Below are positions 26,869-33,619 of a stretch of 64,000 nucleotides of DNA, piece after piece. The notes below the pieces were generated by a model. That model saw only the letters and a program-made list of their open reading frames with translations, made no database searches and was not told the origin of the DNA. Both the position numbers and the translations under genes were made by a program. Within the stretch, counting starts at the first letter, position 1. Each line of letters opens with the position of its first letter. This DNA is from Micromonospora thermarum (GTDB taxonomy: Bacteria; Actinomycetota; Actinomycetes; Mycobacteriales; Micromonosporaceae), in NCBI RefSeq assembly GCF_012034245.1, contig NZ_JAATEO010000028.1:1-64000 (forward strand), read 5' to 3'.

Positions 26869-27339
26869 TCAGGGCCGGTCGAACGGCGTGTCGAGCCGGC
26901 CGCCGGTGCCCACCCGGTCGGAGAGCAGGAGCCCGAGGGCGAGCATGCCGAAGCCGAGGAAGAGGTGCAGCCAGTTGGCGGCGCCGTTGACCGGGATGAG
27001 GTTCGCGCCGCTCTCCTCGTTGACGGCCAGGCCGTAGAGCCAGAGGCCGAGGTAGAGGGCGCCGCCGCCGGCCAGGAAGAGCCGCGCCCCGGCGACCCGG
27101 CGGGCCAGCACCAGACCGACCAGGCCGAAGCCCAGGTGCAGGATGTTGTGCAGGACCGACACCTGGACGAGGCCGAGCAGCTTCGCCCCCGAGTGGTGCC
27201 CGGCGAACCGCATCTCGTCGTAGCCGGTGGTGATCCCGGGTATGAACCCGAGCACCCCGAGCAGGAGGAAGAGCCCGGCCGCCGCGAGGGCCGCGAGCTG
27301 GACCCCGGTCCTCGATCCTCCGCGTGCGTTCCGCGCCAT
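26869..27339 (-). CDS. DUF4383 four-helix membrane protein
   Basis: A 156-residue protein with four transmembrane segments (about 14-32, 56-76, 83-103 and 123-142) and the DUF4383 signatures VLHNILHLGFGLVGL and NWLHLFLGFGMLALG, where His residues face the helices. Function is unknown; the family is common in actinobacterial stress-associated loci. ATG at 27339 follows an AAAGG weakly placed 8 nt upstream. The gene faces the GNAT gene tail to tail across about 150 bases of GC-rich sequence and diverges from the envelope trio at 27588. Confidence 0.88.
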   Translation of the reverse strand: MARNARGGSRTGVQLAALAAAGLFLLLGVLGFIPGITTGYDEMRFAGHHSGAKLLGLVQVSVLHNILHLGFGLVGLVLARRVAGARLFLAGGGALYLGLWLYGLAVNEESGANLIPVNGAANWLHLFLGFGMLALGLLLSDRVGTGGRLDTPFDRP

Positions 27340-27587
27340 CGCTGCACCTTTCGTGGATCCACGGACCCCTGTCCGTGATGCCGGTGCGCGGATCGCCCTC
27401 ACTCTGCGCGACGGCGACGTCCGGACCCGACGATCCTCCATTTTGAAGTCCGTCCCGGTGGCCCCGCAGAGAAATCGCCGATCAGGCATGGAAGCGGAAA
27501 CGCAGGGTAGGGATTTGTCGGCGGCGGTACGACCGTCGCCGATCCCCCAGAGAAGACCGCGACGGTCATCCGAGCGGAAGGGACATC

Positions 27588-28346
27588 ATGACCTACGATC
27601 TGTCACCCACGTCGTCCACGTACGGGTCGGAGTCCACGAACGGGGGCGGGGCGCGCGAGCAGGCCCGCCAGGTGGGCTCGGAGGCCAAGCAGGCCGGCGG
27701 GGCGGTCGCCGAGACCGCCAAGGAGCAGGGCCGGGAGGTCGTCGGCGAGGCCCGCCGGCAGGCCCGGAACCTGTACGGAGAGGCGCGCACCCAGCTCGCC
27801 AGCCAGACCGGTGAGCAGCAGCGCCGCGCCGCCGGCGGGCTCCGCTCGCTGGCCGACGAGATGCGCACGATGGCCGAGCAGGGCGGCCAGGCCGGCCCGG
27901 TGAGCGAGCTCGCCCGCCAGGCCGCCGACCGCGTGCACGGCGTCGCCGGCTGGCTGGAGCAGCGCGAGCCCGGCGACATCATCGCCGAGGTGCGCGACTA
28001 CGCCCGCCGCAACCCGGGCACCTTCCTGGTCGGCGCCGCCGTGCTCGGCGTGCTCGCCGGCCGGCTGACCCGCAACATCTCGGCCGCGAGCGACTCCGAC
28101 GGCGGGGCGTACGGCTCCCGCGCCGGCTACGACCCCGAGCAGGCGGCGGTCATCCCGACCGCGCGGGCCGTGCCGGAGCAGATCCCGCCGGGCGGCTACC
28201 TGGACCCGACCCCGGGCGCGTACGTCGACCCGCAGGCCACGACCAGCTACGCCGACCCGGCCGGTGGCACCGGGCAGCCGCTGCCCCCGCCGACCCGGAC
28301 CGACCCGCTGCCCGGTGTGCCGACGAGCGGGACCACCCGTCCGTGA
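27588..28346 (+). CDS. Amphipathic-helix membrane-associated protein, Pro-rich tail (252 aa)
   Basis: Residues 20-95 form Ala/Gln/Glu/Arg-rich amphipathic repeats (EQARQVGSEAKQAGG, EQGREVVGEARRQ) resembling LEA or apolipoprotein-like helices. One hydrophobic segment (about 143-160, FLVGAAVLGVLAG) can cross or dip into the membrane, and a Pro/Gly/Tyr-rich tail of ~80 residues follows. The family is unnamed to me, but genes of this type are regularly found before holin-like and DUF3618 genes in actinobacteria, as here. ATG at 27588 follows GAAGGGA. A stress or membrane-protection role is inferred from architecture and neighbours only. Confidence 0.78.
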   Translation: MTYDLSPTSSTYGSESTNGGGAREQARQVGSEAKQAGGAVAETAKEQGREVVGEARRQARNLYGEARTQLASQTGEQQRRAAGGLRSLADEMRTMAEQGGQAGPVSELARQAADRVHGVAGWLEQREPGDIIAEVRDYARRNPGTFLVGAAVLGVLAGRLTRNISAASDSDGGAYGSRAGYDPEQAAVIPTARAVPEQIPPGGYLDPTPGAYVDPQATTSYADPAGGTGQPLPPPTRTDPLPGVPTSGTTRP

Positions 28347-28377
28347 GCGGCCGAGTCATCCGAAGGGAGGCGGCGGC

Positions 28378-28806
28378 ATGACCACGCCGGGATATCACCC
28401 GCACGACGCGGACGAGGTCCGCAACAGCTCCATCGGTGAGCTGATGCGCCAGGTCACCAGCGACCTGTCGACGCTGATGCGGCAGGAGGTGGAGCTGGCC
28501 AAGGCCGAGATCCGTGCGGAGGGCAGGAAGGCGGGCAAGGCGGCCGGCTTCTTCGGCGGCGCCGGGTTCGGTGGCTACATGGTGGCCCTGTTCCTCTCGC
28601 TCGCCCTCTGGGCCGGGCTGTCCAACGTGATGGACGCCGGCTGGGCGGCCCTGATCGTGGCCGTCCTCTGGGGCGCGATCGCCGCCGTCCTCTACTCCAT
28701 GGCGAAGAAGAACGCGGAGCGTATCCGCGGCCTCAAGCAGACCAACGAGAGCGTGCAGCGGATCCCCGACGCGCTCAAGCCGCACCCGCAGGAGGTCACC
28801 CGATGA
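28378..28806 (+). CDS. Phage holin family / DUF1469-type membrane protein
   Basis: A 142-residue protein: an amphipathic helical N-terminus (SIGELMRQVTSDLSTLMRQEVELAKAEI), then two transmembrane helices (about 65-85 and 90-108) separated by a short turn, and a basic tail. This is the Phage_holin_3_6 pattern, which in actinobacteria is a chromosomal envelope protein rather than phage DNA; no phage genes surround it. ATG at 28378 follows GAAGGGAGG. Its stop overlaps the next start (ATGA), so it is translated together with the DUF3618 gene. Confidence 0.88.
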   Translation: MTTPGYHPHDADEVRNSSIGELMRQVTSDLSTLMRQEVELAKAEIRAEGRKAGKAAGFFGGAGFGGYMVALFLSLALWAGLSNVMDAGWAALIVAVLWGAIAAVLYSMAKKNAERIRGLKQTNESVQRIPDALKPHPQEVTR

Positions 28807-29453
28807 GCACGGACCCGGAGCAGATCCGCCGGGAGATCGAAGCCACCCGCAGCAACCTGAGCTCCGATGTGGACGCGCTGGCGTACAAGGTCAGCCCGTC
28901 GCGCATCGTCGACGACCGCAAGCAGCGGGTCCGCGGCGCGCTGCAGAATGTGAGGGACAAGGTGATGGGAACCGCGTCGGATCTCGGCCACAGCACGAAG
29001 CACGGCGCCCACGCCGTCGGCGACCAGGCGTCCTCGGCGGCCTCCACCGTCAGCGACAAGGCGCACTCGGCCGCCTCGACGGTGAGCGACGCCGCGCACC
29101 GGGCGCCCCAGGCGATCCGGCAGAAGTCGGAGGGCAACCCGCTCGCCGCCGGCCTGATCGCGTTCGGTGTCGGCTGGCTCGCCTCGTCGCTGATCCCGGC
29201 CACGCAGCGGGAGCAGCGGGTGGCGACGCAGGTCAAGGAGCGCGCCGGTGAGCACGCCGGTGTGGTCAAGGAGAAGCTGACCGAGGTCGCCCAGGAGGTC
29301 AAGGAGGAGCTGCGCGAGCCGGCGCAGCACGCCGCCGAGTCGGTGAAGTCGACCGCTCAGGACGCCGTGCAGACGGTCAAGGACGACACGCGCTCCGCCG
29401 CGCAGGACGTCAAGGACCAGGCCCAGCAGTCCCGCGAACAGGTGCGCCACTGA
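28803..29453 (+). CDS. DUF3618 membrane-associated protein
   Basis: A 216-residue protein beginning with the DUF3618 block (DPEQIRREIEATRSNLSSDVDAL at residues 4-26). A duplicated SSAASTVSD/HSAASTVSD segment, one hydrophobic helix (about 117-135, LAAGLIAFGVGWLASSLIP) and a long amphipathic Ala/Glu/Lys/Gln tail follow, so it should lie along the membrane. The ATG overlaps the preceding stop. With the two upstream genes it forms a three-gene set of membrane-coating proteins. The stop is followed within 22 bases by copy B of the palindromic repeat. Confidence 0.88.
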   Translation: MSTDPEQIRREIEATRSNLSSDVDALAYKVSPSRIVDDRKQRVRGALQNVRDKVMGTASDLGHSTKHGAHAVGDQASSAASTVSDKAHSAASTVSDAAHRAPQAIRQKSEGNPLAAGLIAFGVGWLASSLIPATQREQRVATQVKERAGEHAGVVKEKLTEVAQEVKEELREPAQHAAESVKSTAQDAVQTVKDDTRSAAQDVKDQAQQSREQVRH

Positions 29454-29474
29454 CCGTGCGGCGCCTCCCCTCCG

Positions 29475-29544
29475 CGATCTTGCACTTTGGGCCCCCCGAA
29501 TGCCCAATTCGATCCGGTATGACCGGGCACGAAGTGCAAGATCG
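29475..29544. repeat. Dispersed palindromic repeat, copy B
   Basis: A perfect 13-bp inverted repeat (29475-29487 with 29532-29544; arm cgatcttgcactt) encloses 44 nt. The arms match copies A and C while the interior differs completely, which suggests the stem, not the loop, is conserved. It lies 22 bases after the DUF3618 stop and before the SRPBCC gene. Confidence 0.8.
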
Positions 29545-29652
29545 GGGGGTGGGGTGGAGGAGGGGTGTCTGTCGTTTCGGTGTGCTCCTCCCGGGTAGCG
29601 CAGCCCCGAGGCGGGCGGCCCATCCCCGGGCCGCCCGGGTGGAGGAGACGTG

Positions 29653-30288
29653 ATGACCAGCAACGGAACGAGGTGGGCGCTGCTCGGCGCCACCACGGTG
29701 ACGGCGGTCGGCGTCGCTCGCGCGGTGGCCCGCCGGCGGCACCGGCACCAGCCCGAGCGGCGGAACGGCTGGTATGTGGTGCGGCGCGGGGTGACCGTCG
29801 ACCGGCCGGTGGAGGCGGTGATCGGCTTCTGGACCGACCGGGGGCGTATGGACCGCGCGCTGGCGGAGTGGGCGACGCTGGAGCAGATCGACGACAACCG
29901 GTGGCGCGCCGTGGCGACCGAACCCGGTGGCGTGGGCACGCAGTGGCGGGCCGAGATCACCGTCGAGGGGCCGGGCCGGCTGCGCTGGCGGGTGACCGAG
30001 GGGCCGAAACAGGAGGGCACGGTCGAGCTGGTGCCCGCACCGCAGGGTCGGGGCACCGAGATCCGGGCCGAGCTGCGGTACCGGTCCGGCCCGCTGCGCC
30101 GGGCGATCGGCCTGGCCACCAGCCACGAACCGGACCTGGCGCTGCGCGACACCCTGCGGCGGGTCAAGTCGCTGGTCGAGTGCGGCCAGGTGATCGACAC
30201 CCGGCGCGACCCGTCCGGGCGCAGCCCGGCACAGGAGAAGGCCACCGACAAGGTCCGGGAGAAGCTCATGGCGGGAGGACGGGCGTGA
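29653..30288 (+). CDS. SRPBCC-family protein with N-terminal hydrophobic segment
   Basis: A 211-residue protein. After a short hydrophobic start (WALLGATTVTAVGVARAVA, about 8-26) comes an SRPBCC/START-like domain (about 45-180) with the VTVDRPVEAVIGFWTD opening and the GGVGTQWRAEITVE core strand pattern; these domains bind hydrophobic ligands. A basic tail follows. ATG at 29653 is preferred over GTG at 29650 by spacing to GGAGGAG. The stop overlaps the GTG of the alcohol dehydrogenase, so the two genes are coupled and probably act together; the ligand is unknown. Confidence 0.85.
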   Translation: MTSNGTRWALLGATTVTAVGVARAVARRRHRHQPERRNGWYVVRRGVTVDRPVEAVIGFWTDRGRMDRALAEWATLEQIDDNRWRAVATEPGGVGTQWRAEITVEGPGRLRWRVTEGPKQEGTVELVPAPQGRGTEIRAELRYRSGPLRRAIGLATSHEPDLALRDTLRRVKSLVECGQVIDTRRDPSGRSPAQEKATDKVREKLMAGGRA

Positions 30289-31454
30289 AGGCGCTGTGCT
30301 GGGAGGGCGTCGGCAAGCTGGCCGTACGCGACGTGCCGGAACCGCACATCCGCGCCGAGGGCGACATCGTCGTGCGGGTCCGGGCGAGCAGCGTCTGCGG
30401 CTCCGACCTGCACCTCATCAACGGGTTCGTGCCGGCGACGCGGGAGGGCGACATCCTCGGCCACGAGTTCATGGGCGAGGTCGTGGAGACCGGGCCGGGC
30501 GTACGCCGGCTGAACGTCGGCGACCGGGTGGTCGTCGGCTCGGTGGTGGCGTGCGGCGGCTGTTGGTACTGCCGCACCGAGCAGTACTCGCTCTGCGACA
30601 ACTCCAACCCCCAGCCGGTCTTCGCCGAGAAGATGTGGGGGCACTCGCCCGCCGGCATCCTCGGCTACTCGCACGCCGCCGGCGGCTACTCCGGCGGCCA
30701 CGCCGAGTACGTGCGGGTGCCGTTCGGCGACATCGGGGCGTTCAAGGTGCCCGACGGGGTGCCCGACGACTCGGTGGTGTTCGCCTCCGACGCGATGCCG
30801 ACCGGGTGGATGGCCGCCGACTTCTGCGGCCTGACCGGCGGCGAGGTGGTCGCGGTCTGGGGTGCCGGCGGGGTCGGCCAGATGGCGGCACGCGCCGCGC
30901 AGCTGCTCGGCGCCGAGCGCGTCATCATGGTCGACCGGCTGCCGGAACGGCTGGCCACCGCCGCCGACCGGCTCGGTGTGGAGACCGTCAACTACGCGGA
31001 GACCGACGTCCTGGAGGCGCTGCGGGAGATGACGGCGGGCCGGGGCCCGGACGCGTGCATCGAGGCCGTCGGCATGGAGTCGCACGACGTCGGCCCGGCG
31101 TACGCGTACGACAAGGCGAAGCAGACCGCCCGGATGCAGACCGACCGGCCCACCTCCGTGCGGCAGGCCATCATGGCGTGCCGCAAGGGCGGCACGGTCA
31201 GCATCGTCGGCGTCTACGCCGGGGTGATCGACAAGTTTCCGCTGGGTGCGGCCATGAACAAGGCCCTCGTGCTGCGGATGGGGCAGATGCACGCCCAGCG
31301 CTACATCCCCATGCTGCTGGACCGGGTCGCGGCCGGCGAGATCGACCCCGGCTACCTGGCCACCCACCCGATGCCGCTGACCGAGGGCGCCCGCGGCTAC
31401 GAGATCTTCGAGAAGAAGGAGGAGGGCTGCCTCCGTACCGTCCTGCATCCCTGA
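30285..31454 (+). CDS. Zinc-dependent alcohol dehydrogenase (formaldehyde-dehydrogenase-like MDR)
   Basis: A 389-residue medium-chain dehydrogenase. Catalytic zinc ligands are C38, H60 and E61 (CGSD and GHEF), the structural zinc is held by C90, C93, C96 and C104, and the NAD-binding fold carries GAGGVG in VVAVWGAGGVGQMA. The longer insertion around the C-terminal half (YAYDKAKQTARMQTDRPT) resembles the glutathione-independent formaldehyde dehydrogenase branch, so an aldehyde or alcohol substrate is likely, but the exact one is not known. GTG at 30285 overlaps the SRPBCC stop and is preceded by GGGAGGA. It converges on the P450 gene. Confidence 0.9.
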   Translation: MKALCWEGVGKLAVRDVPEPHIRAEGDIVVRVRASSVCGSDLHLINGFVPATREGDILGHEFMGEVVETGPGVRRLNVGDRVVVGSVVACGGCWYCRTEQYSLCDNSNPQPVFAEKMWGHSPAGILGYSHAAGGYSGGHAEYVRVPFGDIGAFKVPDGVPDDSVVFASDAMPTGWMAADFCGLTGGEVVAVWGAGGVGQMAARAAQLLGAERVIMVDRLPERLATAADRLGVETVNYAETDVLEALREMTAGRGPDACIEAVGMESHDVGPAYAYDKAKQTARMQTDRPTSVRQAIMACRKGGTVSIVGVYAGVIDKFPLGAAMNKALVLRMGQMHAQRYIPMLLDRVAAGEIDPGYLATHPMPLTEGARGYEIFEKKEEGCLRTVLHP

Positions 31455-31467
31455 CCGGCCCGCGTCG

Positions 31468-31488
31468 CGCGCCCCGACCGGGGGCGCG
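31468..31488. terminator. Bidirectional hairpin between alcohol dehydrogenase and P450 genes
   Basis: An 8-bp all-GC stem (31468-31475 with 31481-31488) with a 5-nt loop lies between two convergent stop codons 41 bases apart, so it can serve both. Confidence 0.7.
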
Positions 31489-31495
31489 GGGCGGG

Positions 31496-32743
31496 TCAGG
31501 CGGTGCGGCGGACGCCGGTGACGACGAAGCCGCTGGCCGGCAGCGTCGGCATCCGGCCGAGGTCCACGGCCAGCTTCTGCGGCGGTACGTCGTACGCCAT
31601 GGCGCTGGTCAGGTTGGTCACCGCGCGTTTCATCAGCGCGATGGTGATCCACTCGCCGGGGCACCGGTGTCCGGTGCGGTGCTCACCGCCGCCCTGCGGG
31701 ACGAAGCTGAACGGGTCGCCGCGCCAACCGATGAACCGCTCCGGGCGGAACTCCTCCGGCGAGGGCCAGAGCGCCCGGTGGTGGTTGGTGCCGTACAGGT
31801 CGAGCAGCACCCGGCGGCCCTCGGGGAAGTGGTAGCCCTGCCAGTCGAAGGAGCGCCGTACCCGGGCCGCGGCGACCGGGAAGAACGGGTAGTACCGCCG
31901 TACCTCCTGGACGAAGCTCTCGGTGGTCTCCTCGCTCTCGCCGACCCGGTCCCGCCAGGCGGGGTGGTCATGCAGGGCCAGGGCCGCGAAGACGACGAAG
32001 CGGTCCACCGCGACGGTGGGGCGCAGCACGTTCAGCAGCTCCACCGCGGCGATCCGGCGGGGGAGGAGGCGGCCCTCGACATCCCGGTGCTCGGCGATGA
32101 CCCGCAGCGCGCTGCCCTCCGGCGCGGGCAGCGTGCCGGCGCGCACCCGCTCGACCAGGTCGCCGGCCCAGCGCTCGCCGCGGACCCGGCCGAGCAGGCC
32201 CCTCCAGTGGCTCGGGCCGAGCGCCGCAGCGCTGTCGATCATGGCGTGCAGTTCGGCGGTACGCCGGTTCACCTGCGACTCCGCCAGCGGCACGCCCGCC
32301 CAGGCGCAGACCGCCCGGGTGATGATCCGGGCCACCTCCGGGTAGAGCACCACCGGCCCGGAGCGCTCCCAGACCGGGATCCGGGCCCGCCACTCGTCGT
32401 CGAAGAGCTGGCCGAGCCGGTTGATCCCGCTGGGCGTCATGATCGACACGAACATGGCCTTGCGGACGGCGTGCGCCGCGCCGTCGAGGCCCTGCACCCC
32501 GCCGACACCGGTGAGCGTGCGCTGGGCCCGCATCGGCATCGCCCCCGCGCGGATGAAGCGCTCGGTGTCGTAGAACAGCTCGGCGGCCGGCCTGCCGCGC
32601 AGGCAGATGGTGGTCTCCAGCAAAAGGCGGGTGGTGAAGATGTCCGTGCCGTAGCGGTCGCACCGGTCACTGATGAACCGGTAGCCGGAGCGCAAAAAGG
32701 ACAAGGTGCTCTCCGGGCTGCGGTCCACCGGCATCGTCGCCAT
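31496..32743 (-). CDS. CYP152-type cytochrome P450 fatty-acid peroxygenase
   Basis: A 415-residue P450. The heme ligand is C361 in GHRCPGE, and instead of the usual acid-alcohol pair in helix I there is R241-P242 (NVLRPTVAV), the signature of CYP152 enzymes (P450 BS-beta and SP-alpha) that use hydrogen peroxide to hydroxylate or decarboxylate fatty acids with help from the substrate carboxylate. Positions match P450 BS-beta (Arg242, Cys363) almost exactly. No ferredoxin or reductase gene is adjacent, as expected for a peroxygenase. ATG at 32743 has AGGAGG about 4 nt upstream. Alpha versus beta hydroxylation or alkene formation cannot be decided here. Confidence 0.9.
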   Translation of the reverse strand: MATMPVDRSPESTLSFLRSGYRFISDRCDRYGTDIFTTRLLLETTICLRGRPAAELFYDTERFIRAGAMPMRAQRTLTGVGGVQGLDGAAHAVRKAMFVSIMTPSGINRLGQLFDDEWRARIPVWERSGPVVLYPEVARIITRAVCAWAGVPLAESQVNRRTAELHAMIDSAAALGPSHWRGLLGRVRGERWAGDLVERVRAGTLPAPEGSALRVIAEHRDVEGRLLPRRIAAVELLNVLRPTVAVDRFVVFAALALHDHPAWRDRVGESEETTESFVQEVRRYYPFFPVAAARVRRSFDWQGYHFPEGRRVLLDLYGTNHHRALWPSPEEFRPERFIGWRGDPFSFVPQGGGEHRTGHRCPGEWITIALMKRAVTNLTSAMAYDVPPQKLAVDLGRMPTLPASGFVVTGVRRTA

Positions 32744-32837
32744 CGCTCCTCCTGACGCAGCTCGTCCGCCCGACCGCTTCTACCCGGGCCAGCGCCCCTG
32801 AATCCACCACGCCGTCCATATCACCGGCGGCGCGCGC

Positions 32838-32875
32838 TGGGAGGGGCCCACGGGGTACGGCGCTGGCCCCTCCCA
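32838..32875. promoter_or_regulatory. Inverted repeat in the divergent P450 / hypothetical gene spacer
   Basis: A perfect 11-bp inverted repeat (32838-32848 with 32865-32875; arm tgggaggggcc) encloses 16 nt in the 196-base spacer between the P450 start and the + strand gene at 32940. Divergent promoters make an operator plausible; it could also be an RNA hairpin. Confidence 0.45.
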
Positions 32876-32939
32876 CGGGCGCGGAAACCTGGTTGGCTTC
32901 CGGGGAGCGGTGCCGGACGGCCGGCCACGGGGAGGGCGA

Positions 32940-33326
32940 ATGCGGGACAACAGATCGCCGCACTGGCGGCAGCGACGGATGAGGCCGGTCATCGGCGGGG
33001 CCGGCGACCACCCACTCCTCGCGCCGCCGCGCCGCCGCCCGGCGCGACCGGCCCGGTTCTACACCGTGCACCTCGGCTTCACCGCGGCCGGCGGGTCCGT
33101 GGCACGTGAGCTGGCGGTGGGGTACGCGGAGGCCCTGAGCCTGCTCCGGCCCGAGGTGGTGCTCGGCGCGGCCGCCCTGTCGCCGGCGGACGCGTGGCAC
33201 CGGGCCGAGCGGCTCTTCTGCGGGGCCTTCGGCCCGGACGGCGAGCGCTGCGTCGACGTGGCCGGCCACCCCGGCTTCCACCACGCGTCCGGCCCGGGCG
33301 GCCTCGGCTGGGGCGACGGTGACTGA
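32940..33326 (+). CDS. Hypothetical protein (128 aa)
   Basis: Not recognised. The frame starts with MRDNRSPHWRQRR, a very basic N-terminus, followed by a Pro/Arg-rich stretch and then a more ordered part (RFYTVHLGFTAAGGSVARELAVGYAEAL) and two cysteines near the end. ATG at 32940 is supported by GGGGAGGG about 4 nt upstream. Codon bias (strong GC at third positions) looks like real coding. It ends 7 bases before the stop of the DUF397 gene on the other strand, sharing a small hairpin. An atypical DNA- or RNA-binding protein is possible but unsupported. Confidence 0.55.
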   Translation: MRDNRSPHWRQRRMRPVIGGAGDHPLLAPPRRRPARPARFYTVHLGFTAAGGSVARELAVGYAEALSLLRPEVVLGAAALSPADAWHRAERLFCGAFGPDGERCVDVAGHPGFHHASGPGGLGWGDGD

Positions 33327-33338
33327 CCGATGTCAGTC
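33321..33338. terminator. Minimal shared hairpin at two convergent stop codons
   Basis: gactgac (33321-33327) pairs with gtcagtc (33332-33338) around a 4-nt loop. The hairpin includes the TGA of the + gene and lies at the end of the minus-strand DUF397 gene. It is short, so its strength as a terminator is uncertain. Confidence 0.4.
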
Positions 33339-33551
33339 GAGGTCGAACTCGCCGTCCTGGGCGCCGGCGACGAAGGCGTCCCACTCGGCCTGGGTGAACA
33401 CGAGCACCGGCCCGTCCGGGTCGGCGGAGTTGCGCATGCCGATCAGGTCGTCGACGAACGCGACCTCGACGGCGGCGTCGGAGGTGTCGCCGTCGGCGCG
33501 CTGCCAGACCGCCCGGGAGAGGTCGAAGTCGCCCTTGGGGTGCGTCGTCAT
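33333..33551 (-). CDS. DUF397 domain protein
   Basis: A 72-residue acidic protein with the DUF397 pattern: DLSRAVWQRA near the start, EVAFVDDLIGMRNSADPDGPVLVF in the middle and FTQAEWDAFVAGAQDGEFDLD at the end. DUF397 proteins usually pair with an XRE-type helix-turn-helix partner and act in actinobacterial development or as antitoxin-like partners. No XRE gene lies beside this one, so it is an orphan. ATG at 33551 has GAGGAA 5-8 nt upstream. It diverges from pepN with 68 bases between starts. Confidence 0.9.
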   Translation of the reverse strand: MTTHPKGDFDLSRAVWQRADGDTSDAAVEVAFVDDLIGMRNSADPDGPVLVFTQAEWDAFVAGAQDGEFDLD

Positions 33552-33619
33552 GGTCCATTCCTCCAGTACCGCAGGTCGGGGGAGCGCAGGTCGGAATCCC
33601 CATCGGGCAGGATAAGCGG

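Noticed and set aside
28378..28806. Holin-like gene taken as prophage
   Set aside because: It belongs to a chromosomal family coupled to DUF3618; no phage structural, lysis or integration genes are near.
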